A DNA stretch of 60,801 nucleotides from an uncultured Planctomycetaceae bacterium (lineage in GTDB: Bacteria; Planctomycetota; Planctomycetia; Planctomycetales; Planctomycetaceae): positions 1-60,801 of the forward strand of contig CALSLT010000032.1 in the NCBI GenBank assembly GCA_943787265.1, in the 5' to 3' direction. Shown piece after piece: positions 47,531 to 55,575 of the stretch. Numbering within the stretch: position 1 is the first letter of the stretch; every line of letters starts with the position of its first letter. A program made the position numbers and the translations under genes. Under the pieces are notes generated by a model that saw only the letters and a program-made list of their open reading frames with translations, was not told the origin of the DNA and made no database searches.

Positions 47531-48115
47531 TTACTCAGAAATTGACGGTTTCATGTCGGGCAGATTTGCGGCCAGTTGCTGAACGGATTCCGCCGAAGTC
47601 AACGCGTCCACAACCAACGGCAGAGGTGCAGCGTGGATTCCTGGCAAGTCGGCTTCACCTTCAACCGAGATCGCAAACGCCAGCTGTTCCTGCGGAGGAC
47701 TAAACTCAGCCTGAATCGAGTCTGTATTTCCACGAGCGTCGACCCGATACCAGCCGTGCTCCTGCAGAAAAACGGCATTCAATCCGTGCAAACAGAATTC
47801 GGTGCCATCGTCATTTACGCTCAAACGTTGATAACAGAATCCGGCAGGAATTCCGCACGCCCGTAGCAGAGCGGCCAGCAAATGGCTCTTCGCATAGCAG
47901 AACCCGGTTCGTTTCTCGAGAACGTCCGACGCCCGACAAGTCACATCGGAACGACTGAAATCCACGCTGTGGTCGACCTCGTCGCGGACCCATTCGAACG
48001 TTCGGCGAGCCGTCGACAACTCATCCGACTTCTCGCGCGTTAAGTGACGAGCAACTGCCAGAATCGACTCATGCCGCCAGTCGATAATCTGCGTCAATTC
48101 GAGAAACTCGTCCAT
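47531..48115 (-). CDS. Transglutaminase-like (papain-fold) domain protein
   Basis: 194 residues with a transglutaminase-like catalytic arrangement: Cys73 in RTGFCYAKSHLLAALLRACG, His110 in CLHGLNAVFL, Asp126 in WYRVDARGN. Many bacterial members are proteases or peptide hydrolases, or act on peptide-like amide bonds. There is no signal peptide, so a cytoplasmic location is likely. It shares a same-strand run with the DinB genes (48149-49224). The substrate is not predictable. Confidence 0.83.
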   Translation of the reverse strand: MDEFLELTQIIDWRHESILAVARHLTREKSDELSTARRTFEWVRDEVDHSVDFSRSDVTCRASDVLEKRTGFCYAKSHLLAALLRACGIPAGFCYQRLSVNDDGTEFCLHGLNAVFLQEHGWYRVDARGNTDSIQAEFSPPQEQLAFAISVEGEADLPGIHAAPLPLVVDALTSAESVQQLAANLPDMKPSISE

Positions 48116-48148
48116 GCGATACCCGTTAGATTCCTGCGTGATTCCGGT

Positions 48149-48652
48149 TCAGTTCTGATTTAACGGCTCAACAACCAAGGGCAGCTGCATCGCGTGTCGC
48201 CACACAGTCAACTGCCCGAGATGCAACGCCGTGTGGCCTGACAGAATGTGAATCACCGCGTGCCCGATTGTCGGAAACTTATCTCGATAACGAACATCGG
48301 GCAGCGGCTCAGCAAGCCCAACGTCTCCCATTTCTCGTAACGCTGCCGACAGTCGCGACTTTCCGTCAGCAAGAGCCTTGAGCAAAGCTTCCTTACCGGG
48401 GTAGGCCGACTCATCTGCGACAGGAGTGCTGCCGGTGCCAAATTTTTCTTCCCAGTCGGCCGGCAGCCATGCCTTAAGCCCCAGTTCGCCGCCGATCGCC
48501 TGGCAACTGAAAGCAAGATGCCCAACCGTCCACGCTGGATGATTCGGCACACGTTCAGGCTGCGAGACCATCTGCTCGGCACTGAGATCCGAAACCAGCG
48601 TCCGCAGGAACTCAAGATGAAGATCGTAGCTGTTGAGCACTTCGGCAATCAT
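48149..48652 (-). CDS. DinB-family four-helix protein, copy 1
   Basis: Start set at ATG 48652 (MIAEVLNSYDLHLEFLRTL), leaving 41 nt from the previous gene; an earlier in-frame start would overlap it by 60 nt. 167 residues with DinB features: WTVGHLAFSCQ on the first metal-ligand helix and IGHAVIHILSGHTALHLGQL with the two histidines of the last helix. DinB-fold proteins bind a metal (usually Zn or Ni) and include thiol-S-transferases and maleylpyruvate isomerase-like enzymes. The specific reaction is unknown. Confidence 0.82.
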   Translation of the reverse strand: MIAEVLNSYDLHLEFLRTLVSDLSAEQMVSQPERVPNHPAWTVGHLAFSCQAIGGELGLKAWLPADWEEKFGTGSTPVADESAYPGKEALLKALADGKSRLSAALREMGDVGLAEPLPDVRYRDKFPTIGHAVIHILSGHTALHLGQLTVWRHAMQLPLVVEPLNQN

Positions 48653-48693
48653 CAGAAACTCATCCTTCACATCCGAGTGTCGACTAACACGGT

Positions 48694-49224
48694 CTACCAG
48701 CCATGCTGATCTCTCAACCACAAAATCTGGCCAGTGTGATGCCGACCGTGCCAAGCATAATTATTAAGGGCGAGCCACAGGCTAACGAATTCACCGGACT
48801 GAGGGTGCAGGAAAGTTCGAGCAAACTGCTCCGGCGTCATTGCTTCCAGAAGCTGAGCCCACTTCTGATGCAAACCTTCCAGCAACGCAAGCGCCGGTTC
48901 AACTGCTCCCTGCCGACTATCAACCAACTGAGCCCAGTCGCCTTCTTCATACGCCTTGATCGTGGGATGGTCCTCGGTCAATGCCCACTTAAAGCGAATA
49001 ATGCTGTACAGGTGGCTGTCGCCGATGTGATGAGTGATCTGCCGAATCGTCCAGTTCCGATAAAGCGTGTCGAGCTGCTCATCGCTCAGCCCGTCAACCG
49101 CGTCTCGCAGGCTGGCAGGTGCCTGTCGAATTGACGAGATCAACTCAGCTTTCACGATTTCGTCGAACTCGGCAACCGGCTCGAAACGTCCGGCTGGATT
49201 CTGTGGAGGCATTGCTCTTGTCAT
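48694..49224 (-). CDS. DinB-family protein, YfiT/BstA-like, copy 2
   Basis: Start set at ATG 49224 (MTRAMPPQNP); 176 residues. ITHHIGDSHLYSIIRFKWAL gives the first metal ligand and YAWHGRHHTGQI the paired histidines, close to the YfiT bacillithiol S-transferase/metal-dependent hydrolase group; the LTEDHPTIKAYEEGDWA segment is also typical of that group. Planctomycetes may use another low-molecular-weight thiol. It precedes the other DinB gene by 41 nt, so the two are likely co-transcribed. Confidence 0.86.
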   Translation of the reverse strand: MTRAMPPQNPAGRFEPVAEFDEIVKAELISSIRQAPASLRDAVDGLSDEQLDTLYRNWTIRQITHHIGDSHLYSIIRFKWALTEDHPTIKAYEEGDWAQLVDSRQGAVEPALALLEGLHQKWAQLLEAMTPEQFARTFLHPQSGEFVSLWLALNNYAWHGRHHTGQILWLRDQHGW

Positions 49225-49383
49225 GGTTGGACCTGAGACCATTTTCGAGTTTAGTTTGCAATGAGGTCATACCAGCACGAAGCGCCACAGTGGAGCAAAA
49301 CGCCCGCCCGGTCTTCACACCGAACGGGCAGACTCCTGCATCATTTCATCAGTCAATGAAAGTAGTGATCACGGAGCACGCCG

Positions 49384-49551
49384 TCAAAAGTGGCCCTTTT
49401 TCAGGCAGCACTTCTTGAAGCGTTTGCCGGAACCGCATGGGCACAGGTCGTTGCGACCGAGCTTTTCTTCCAGCAGCTTGTCGCCATGAACAACCCGCTC
49501 GCCGCGTTTCACTTGTGTTTCAGACGGGAACCCACGCCGACGTTTGCTCAT
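49384..49551 (-). CDS. Small SEC-C motif protein
   Basis: A 55-residue basic protein with a C-terminal zinc-binding SEC-C motif, RNDLCPCGSGKRFKKCC, of the kind found at the end of SecA and in many stand-alone proteins. The N-terminal part (SKRRRGFPSETQVKRGERV) is basic. The motif binds Zn through Cys residues and often mediates contact with SecB or ribosomes. The protein is short enough to be missed by length cut-offs. A cytoplasmic role in protein targeting or ribosome interaction is only suggested by the motif. Confidence 0.85.
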   Translation of the reverse strand: MSKRRRGFPSETQVKRGERVVHGDKLLEEKLGRNDLCPCGSGKRFKKCCLKKGHF

Positions 49552-49752
49552 TGTCTCGAAAAAACGGCTGGTCTGATTTGTAATTGTGCCGTGACATGTC
49601 GCACCTTCCTTTGCTGCCGGGCATTCGGCCGATGCCTGACACGATCTGCGGCAGAAGGTTCAGCCTGCTCCGCTTGACGGAGCGTTGCGGGTTGCGACAC
49701 TTTGGTGGTTGCTCCCATGAAAACTCCCAATCTCTGATCGAGGATATTGACG

Positions 49753-51509
49753 ATGCGTCTGCCCATCACCGCTGCCGTACTCGGCGTGCTTTGTTTTACA
49801 AGCCTCACGACATCTGAGCTGCAGGCCGCAGACTGGACTCAGTGGCGCGGACCGAACCACAACAATGTCGCCGACCGAGGACAGACTGTCCCGACTTCGT
49901 GGAGCTCCTCTCAGAATGTGGCCTGGCAAGTCAGCGTGCCTGGCCGAGGGCATTCGTCGCCGATCGCCGTTGGAGATCTGATCGTTCTGACCAGCGCCGA
50001 CGAGAGAAGTCAGCAGCAGGGCGTTTTCGGATTTGATCGACAGACGGGAACCATGAAATGGGGCAAAGCCATCAGCAAGGGTGGATTCCCAAAACTCCAC
50101 GCCAAGAACACGCACGCCTCGTCTACCCCCTGTAGCGACGGCGACCAGATTTACGCCACGTTTAATCACCACAACAAAATCGAAGCTGTCGCGTTGGACA
50201 TGACCGGAGAGATTATCTGGAGACAGGACGTCGGTGGCTTCGTTCCGAAACAGTACCAGTACGGCTACGCCGCTGCTCCGACGTTATACAAAGGAAAGCT
50301 GATCATCTCGGGCGACAGCGACACCGTCGCCTGGGTCAAGGCCCTGGACACGAAAACCGGACGCATCGTCTGGCAACAGAATCGTCCGACCAAACTGAAC
50401 TGGTCATCCCCGATCGTCGCCAACATCTCCGGGAAGGATCAGCTCCTGATCAGCGGCTGCGAGATGATCGCCTCTTACAATCCGGCGACCGGCAAACCAC
50501 TGTGGAGTCAGCCTTGCCTGACAATGGCCACATGCGGGACCGTCGTGTGGGACGACGACACGATCTACGCCAGCGGCGGTTACCCAAAGAAACAAACGGT
50601 TGCGGTCAAAGCCGACGGCTCGGGCGAGATTCGCTGGTCTAACAACGTTAAGTGCTACGAACAGTCCATGCTCTACCACAACGGACACATTTACGCCGTC
50701 GACGACGGAGGCATCGCCTTCTGCTGGCACGCCAAAACCGGACGCGAAATGTGGAAGACCCGCCTGCGAGGCCCCGTCTCAGCATCACGGTGGTTGTGGA
50801 AAAGTCGTTTTCCATTTGCTCGATCACCCAGTCCATCGCCCCCTGATACAGCGTGCCCTGGTTTCCTTTCAGAGCCAGCAGGTAGTCTCCACCTTTGTCA
50901 ACAATCTTTGCGGCAATGTTCTTCTGGCAGCCCGCCGCATCGATGGTCACGATCGCGTTGTTCAGCTCGATTTGATCAATCAGCTCGGGAATCGCCGTGA
51001 TTTCGTTGGATTTCTCCTCGGTCGCCAACTGTCCCAGACTGATTCCTCGCTGCACGGACCAGGCGCTCACAAGAAACAACGGTCCGAGACTTTTTTTCCG
51101 GTCATGCGAACGCCGCAAAGCTTTACCATCAATCGCGATCACCTCATCAGTGAGGCCACCAGCGTCCCGTTGACGCAAACTTGCAATCCATTGCTCGAAG
51201 CATGCTTGAAAGGCGGCTGGCCGCAGCGCCGCCAGCAGTCGGCCAATCGTGTCGTGAGACGGGATGCCGTGGGGAAGTTCGAGGTACTTCCCAGTCCTGG
51301 TCGGAGACACAATCTACGCATCGAACGAACGAGGCACGACCTTCGTCTTCAAAGCCAACCCGCAACGTTTCGAACCAATCGCCCAGAACCAACTCGGCGA
51401 AGAATCATTCGCCACGCCCACCGTCGTCGACGACCGAATCCTACTGAGAGTCGCCACCGGAAGCGGAGCCAGTCGCAAAGAAACGCTCTATGCCATCGGG
51501 AAAAATTAG
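49753..51509 (+). pseudogene. PQQ-type beta-propeller protein gene, disrupted by an inserted transposase fragment
   Basis: The start is ATG 49753 (a TTG two codons upstream also exists), with a GAGG sequence before it and a signal peptide (RLPITAAVLGVLCFTSLTTSELQA). The product is a secreted propeller with ADWTQWRGPNHNN and repeated PQQ-type blades (FDRQTGTMKW, LDMTGEIIWRQD, LDTKTGRIVWQQN). The frame is intact to GPVSAS at 50787. A 503-bp foreign segment follows, then the gene resumes exactly with PVLVGDTIYASNERG at 51291 and runs to the stop at 51509 (VVDDRILLRVATGSGASRKETLYAIG). Without the insert it would be about 418 residues. The insert length (2 mod 3) breaks the frame, so the gene is probably nonfunctional. 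Confidence 0.85.
50788..51290 (-). mobile_element. Internal fragment of an ISAs1-family transposase inside the PQQ gene
   Basis: The 503 bp encode, on the minus strand and without a break, the central part of an ISAs1-type (DDE) transposase: ELPHGIPSHDTIGRLLAA, VIAIDGKALRRSHD (first Asp), and NAIVTIDAAGCQKNIAA (second Asp), followed by LLALKGNQGTLY. The N-terminal end, the C-terminal Glu of the triad and both IS ends are absent. The host gene is uninterrupted on each side, with no lost bases, no visible terminal inverted repeats and no target-site duplication. Confidence 0.85.
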
Positions 51510-51655
51510 TGTGCAACACACAATGTCTCAGTGGGACTCAGCAAGCATGGCTGCCCCGCGGAGCATCAACATACGGCGCGGTCGTAACGACATTGCTGCT
51601 GCTTTGCCAATATGGTTGTGGTCCTTCGGAGCAACAGCCAAATGAACGAAACCCA

Positions 51656-52567
51656 ATGACGCATCAAGACTTCCTTAAGCAGAGCATCGAAGAACTTCGT
51701 TTAAAAACGGCGGCACACGACCGCTTGTGGCACCTTGGCGAAGCGGATTGGAGCGTCGATCAGGATACAGGTGAAATCGAGTTTGCAAACAAGAACGGAA
51801 TGGTTGCCAAATGTTCTGTTCAAATAATCGGAACGTTCGATACGACGGATTCAACTTGGCTATGGGCATGGGACCACCCATCAGTTCAGCCTCCATTGCG
51901 AAGCCACGCAACACGACTTCTTGAGTATGGCGAGGCCAACAAGATTTCAACTCTGACAACCCGAAAACTCTCGGCCACCGAAGATCAGTGTTGGGAGTTC
52001 ACTGCTCTTGCCTGCAAACTAAATGATGCTCAAGGTGGCTATCGCGGCCCTTCTGGCACGACTTTGGTGTTCATGACGTTTGGCGAACCTCAACTCAGTG
52101 GCGACACCACAAACAACAAGAACTCTGGTCACGTTATTCCGGCTGAAAACGACACCGAACCTGAATTCACCAAAGAAATTCCCGACGACATACGAGACAA
52201 AGTAGTTGGCTTCATTACCGCATTACGTGACTGGGAACTTGCATCTCACGACGCATACAAAGGGGATGACGCACGAAAGTCGAAAGCATTCATCAGGAAC
52301 TCCTACGCAGACCTCATAGCGAAGTGGTGTGTGGAGGAAACCGAATCACTACCAAAGTCATTCGGCAATCCCCCCAATCATTGCCCGGACCTTGAACGAC
52401 TGGTTTCGTTTGCTCCTGGTGACGGCCAATGTCGAGTCAGGACGCGACATACAAGCTCAACAGGGCATATATCTGATTACGAATATCATCTCCGACGTAG
52501 TAACAACCGTTGGCTAATCGCGAATCTCTTTTGGCTTGATGGCGACGAAAAATTTGAAATGCTGTAA
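51656..52567 (+). CDS. DUF6882-like protein with a C-terminal NTF2-like domain
   Basis: 303 residues from ATG 51656. A GTG at 51509, overlapping the stop of the PQQ gene, would add a hydrophobic segment (AVVTTLLLLCQYGCG) resembling a lipoprotein leader, so a longer exported form is possible. Residues 1-150 match DUF6882: ADWSVDQDTGEIEFANKNG, VQIIGTFDTTDSTWLWAWDHPS, and WEFTALACKLNDAQGGYRGP. The C-terminal 120 residues (DKVVGFITALRDWELASHDAYKG; NNRWLIANLFWLDGD) resemble NTF2-fold immunity-type proteins. Such domains are common in polyimmunity loci, but no toxin gene was seen. Confidence 0.75.
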   Translation: MTHQDFLKQSIEELRLKTAAHDRLWHLGEADWSVDQDTGEIEFANKNGMVAKCSVQIIGTFDTTDSTWLWAWDHPSVQPPLRSHATRLLEYGEANKISTLTTRKLSATEDQCWEFTALACKLNDAQGGYRGPSGTTLVFMTFGEPQLSGDTTNNKNSGHVIPAENDTEPEFTKEIPDDIRDKVVGFITALRDWELASHDAYKGDDARKSKAFIRNSYADLIAKWCVEETESLPKSFGNPPNHCPDLERLVSFAPGDGQCRVRTRHTSSTGHISDYEYHLRRSNNRWLIANLFWLDGDEKFEML

Positions 52568-52643
52568 CCTCTTCCGCATTGAATCTAACCACAACAACCG
52601 TTGCGAATGCTGGGACGCGCCAGGACTGACCACCCAGCCAAAA

Positions 52644-53912
52644 CTATTTTTCTTCAATCGCGTCGTAGATCAGGCCTTTGACAGCGAATTCGGTCATGAA
52701 GGAGTAGGGCATGGTTTGTTCCAGCGTGATGACGATCAGGTCGTCTTTGGGAGAGACCCAGTAATGGGTGCTCGCAAGGCCGCCCCAGCCGTATTCGCCG
52801 ACTCGACCGGTGGGATCCCAGTCGGACATCTTTTCGCGGACTGAGAATCCGAAACCAAAGCCAACGCCGACTCGCTGTTGATCGCCGAAATAAATGTGAG
52901 GAACGCCGTCGGGAAGCTGGCTGGTCGTCATCAGTTGAACAGACTTCTCAGACACGACTCGTTTTCCGTCGAAGGTGCCCCCCTGCTGGATCATCATCAG
53001 GAACCGCAGGTAGTCGCGAGCTGTTGAGACCAGCCCTCCGCCGCCAGACAGAAACGCTCGCGGCTTTGTGAAGTCCCGATGCCCCTCGTTGTCGCCGATC
53101 GTCAGGTTTCCCTTCTCGTCCGAGTTGTAAAGCTGAGCGAACCGACCGTGCTTCTTTTCAGGAACAAAGAAACCGGTGTCTTTCATCCCGAGCGGCTTAA
53201 AGATTCGCTTCTTCAGAAACCTGTCCAGCTTCTGTCCTGAGGCAACTTCGATCACTCGGCCCAGCACGTCGATCGAAATTCCGTAAATCCAATCCTCACC
53301 CGGCTGAAACGCGAGCGGTACATCGCCAAGCCGCCCGGCCATCTGCTCCACCGTTCGTTCGTGATCAAGCGGATCGACTTTCTTGAAAGCAGAGTCGGAC
53401 GCAGACTGAGGGGAACTGCCATAGGTATAGCCAGCGGTGTGTCGCAACAGGTCCGCAATCGTGACGTCACGTTTCGTAGCAACCAGGCCACCGGCTGTTG
53501 TGACTTTCAGGCTCCTAAGCGACGGGATGTGCTTCGACACGGGATCGTTGACGTCCAGCTTGCCTTCGTCGGCGAGAATCATGACAGCAGCCGACGTGAT
53601 CGCTTTGCTCATCGAGTAAAATCGCATGATCGCGTCGTTCTTCATCGGACGCTGCTTTTCGATGTCCGCCAGCCCGTACGACTTGAAGTGAACGATCTTT
53701 CCGCGACGCGCGATAACGACGGTTCCTCCAGCCAGCCTCTTTTCCTCGACCAGGCCTTCGAAAGCCTCATCCACCTTGGCCAGCTTTGCGGAAGACATGC
53801 CGACGTCTTCGGGTGCGGCGGTTGGAATCTCGGCAGCCTGTGCGGGGAAGAAGTTGGCCACAACCAGCAGAAGAACAACGATACGAATGGCCGAAACAAA
53901 ACAGCTTGCCAT
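52644..53912 (-). CDS. Exported serine hydrolase (class C beta-lactamase family)
   Basis: Start set at ATG 53912, giving a signal peptide (IRIVVLLLVVANFFPAQA); a longer in-frame start would read through the palindromic repeat. 422 residues. The catalytic motifs are SMSK (Ser-X-X-Lys), the YGIS tyrosine motif in WIYGISIDVLGRVIE, and GWGGLASTHYW near the C-terminus replacing the usual KTG-type motif. HTAGYTYG is also characteristic. The family contains esterases, D-aminopeptidases and beta-lactamases; the substrate is not identifiable. It probably acts outside the cytoplasm. Confidence 0.88.
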   Translation of the reverse strand: MASCFVSAIRIVVLLLVVANFFPAQAAEIPTAAPEDVGMSSAKLAKVDEAFEGLVEEKRLAGGTVVIARRGKIVHFKSYGLADIEKQRPMKNDAIMRFYSMSKAITSAAVMILADEGKLDVNDPVSKHIPSLRSLKVTTAGGLVATKRDVTIADLLRHTAGYTYGSSPQSASDSAFKKVDPLDHERTVEQMAGRLGDVPLAFQPGEDWIYGISIDVLGRVIEVASGQKLDRFLKKRIFKPLGMKDTGFFVPEKKHGRFAQLYNSDEKGNLTIGDNEGHRDFTKPRAFLSGGGGLVSTARDYLRFLMMIQQGGTFDGKRVVSEKSVQLMTTSQLPDGVPHIYFGDQQRVGVGFGFGFSVREKMSDWDPTGRVGEYGWGGLASTHYWVSPKDDLIVITLEQTMPYSFMTEFAVKGLIYDAIEEK

Positions 53913-53942
53913 AGCGAAACTCCCAGCCGTAATACGAAAATC

Positions 53943-54017
53943 AGCCACAGAGATCACAGAGGACACGGAGATTAGTGTTCGACTAAATGCTCCGTGCCCT
54001 CTGTGAGCTCTGTGGCT
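53943..54017. repeat. Palindromic intergenic element (75 bp hairpin)
   Basis: Arms at 53943-53969 and 53991-54017 (27 nt each) pair with 25 of 27 matches around a 21-nt loop. Each arm contains CACAGAGG or its complement twice-spaced, a type of sequence that recurs between genes in many environmental bacteria as a REP-like element. It lies between the RNase D stop and the serine hydrolase start. It could act as a transcriptional or mRNA-stability element, but a mobile REP-like origin is more likely. Confidence 0.7.
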
Positions 54018-54069
54018 CAAATCTTTAATGCAAGAACTCAATGCGTCAGACGATTCAGCAACTGATCGC

Positions 54070-55251
54070 TTAAGAATCGACTGGCTCGAAGACGAGCGGA
54101 TGATCAGAATTCGTATCGGCCACTCGCAGGCTGACTTTGCCTTCGAGGACGTCTCGCAGGAGATCGCCGCAGACTTCGGCTCGCCAGCCTTTGCTCAACC
54201 GCGGAGCCTTGTTTTCCTTTGAACCCGCGCCGTACCAGCGAATCCACTCCTTGAGGTCGTTAGACGTTCCGACGATCCCCGCAGACAATTGAAGTTCGGC
54301 GCATCGATTGGCGAGTGCCAGTGCCAGCAACTTGCCGAGCACAGGTTCGTCCGGCCCGGAGTCGTTATTGCGGAACCGCGGTGGAATTTCGCTTTGCGGC
54401 AATGCCAAAGCTGATTTGATTCGAGCCACAATCTCGCCAGCGTTGCGGCGAAAGTTCGTACGATTCATGTCGCGAGAGTTGAGAAGCTCCTGTTCGGTCT
54501 TTGGCTGACGACGAGCGAGGTCGATCATCAGGTCGTCTCGGAGGATCCGTCGCATCGGTTGATCTCGTGCCGCGGCCGTTTCTTCACGCCAACGATACAA
54601 CTCACGAACGACCGCCAACTGACGAGCGTTCAAACGTCGCACGCCGGAAAGCTTCATCCACTGCCCGCCGTCACGCTCGGCTTCCATGTCGTCGAGCAGG
54701 CGTTCAAATTCCTCTTCCACCCACGTCAGGCGTTTCTTCTTTTCCAGCCATGCCTTCTGCCGATCCCAAACTTCCAGGACGTATCGCACATCATCGACCG
54801 CGTACGTGATCTGGCGATCCGTCAGCGGTCGGCGTTGCCAGTCTGTACGAGTTTCGGTTGAACTGACACTCTGGCCAAGCACTCGCTGCAACAACCGTTC
54901 GTAGCTGAGCGGGTAGCTTGAACTTCTCAATCCTTCTGCCAGTTGCACATCAACCAGAAGCCGAGGACGTTCTCCGGTAAAGGTCAGGCAGAAGCGAGAT
55001 TCCTCCCTCCCGGCATGAACGACAACCGTTGTCTGGTCGTCCTTCATAATGTTCCACCAGTCGGACACATCGACATCGAAGGGGTCGACCGCGGCCGCCT
55101 GCTCCCGAGTCGCCAGCTGAATCAGACACAGCTTGGGACGGTAGGTATTTTCGGAGATAAACTCCGTGTCAAAAGCGACGAGTCCCGATTCGCGAATGTG
55201 CGAGCAAAGATCGTCAAACTCCTGCTGGTCCGTAATCAACCGATCAGACAT
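54070..55251 (-). CDS. rnd: Ribonuclease D (DEDDy exonuclease with HRDC domain)
   Basis: 393 residues, cytoplasmic. The 3-prime-to-5-prime exonuclease domain has VAFDTEF with Asp28 and Glu30, HAGREESRF (motif II) where a glutamate occupies the place of the usual Asp, and TYAVDDVRYVLE with Tyr150 and Asp154 (motif III). An HRDC domain follows (ELYRWREETAAARDQP and QPKTEQELLNSRDMNR). Ribonuclease D trims tRNA and small RNA ends. The unusual motif-II residue may reduce or alter metal-ion catalysis, but the variant appears to be tolerated in this phylum. Confidence 0.93.
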   Translation of the reverse strand: MSDRLITDQQEFDDLCSHIRESGLVAFDTEFISENTYRPKLCLIQLATREQAAAVDPFDVDVSDWWNIMKDDQTTVVVHAGREESRFCLTFTGERPRLLVDVQLAEGLRSSSYPLSYERLLQRVLGQSVSSTETRTDWQRRPLTDRQITYAVDDVRYVLEVWDRQKAWLEKKKRLTWVEEEFERLLDDMEAERDGGQWMKLSGVRRLNARQLAVVRELYRWREETAAARDQPMRRILRDDLMIDLARRQPKTEQELLNSRDMNRTNFRRNAGEIVARIKSALALPQSEIPPRFRNNDSGPDEPVLGKLLALALANRCAELQLSAGIVGTSNDLKEWIRWYGAGSKENKAPRLSKGWRAEVCGDLLRDVLEGKVSLRVADTNSDHPLVFEPVDS

Positions 55252-55575
55252 TCCATCATCCTGATGAGTCTCTTGAGGAATGAGACTCGTTCAGCCGCGA
55301 CCAGTAAGGGAGGGCGTTTGATGAACGGTGACCAATAGTCACCGCCTGAAACGCACTCCCCTGCGGACCGCGGATAAACGATGCGGCAAAAACCGCCAGA
55401 CACGAGCGACCACTCGAAAGACTGAATTCGAGCAAGTACGCAAACAGCCGTCACGTAAAGATACGATGAAGACAGATTCACAGTGTCGTCGATCAAGCCC
55501 CAACTCGGCAACCAAGCTATTGCCTTTGTGGCCACAATCATCGCCCGAAGCCAGATTGCAAAGCCAGACAGCCCC
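55252..55575. other. Intergenic region, nothing recognised
   Basis: 324 bp upstream of the RNase D gene and downstream of the VWA-like membrane protein gene, same strand. No gene, structural RNA or hairpin was identified. Confidence 0.4.

Noticed and set aside
48652..48754. Longer N-terminus for DinB copy 1
   Set aside because: It would overlap the upstream DinB gene by 60 nt and its residues do not match the family start.
50600..51655. In-frame open reading frame upstream of the DUF6882-like gene, crossing the PQQ gene and IS fragment
   Set aside because: It runs through three unrelated sequences without a break by chance; only the segment from 51509 or 51656 resembles a protein family.
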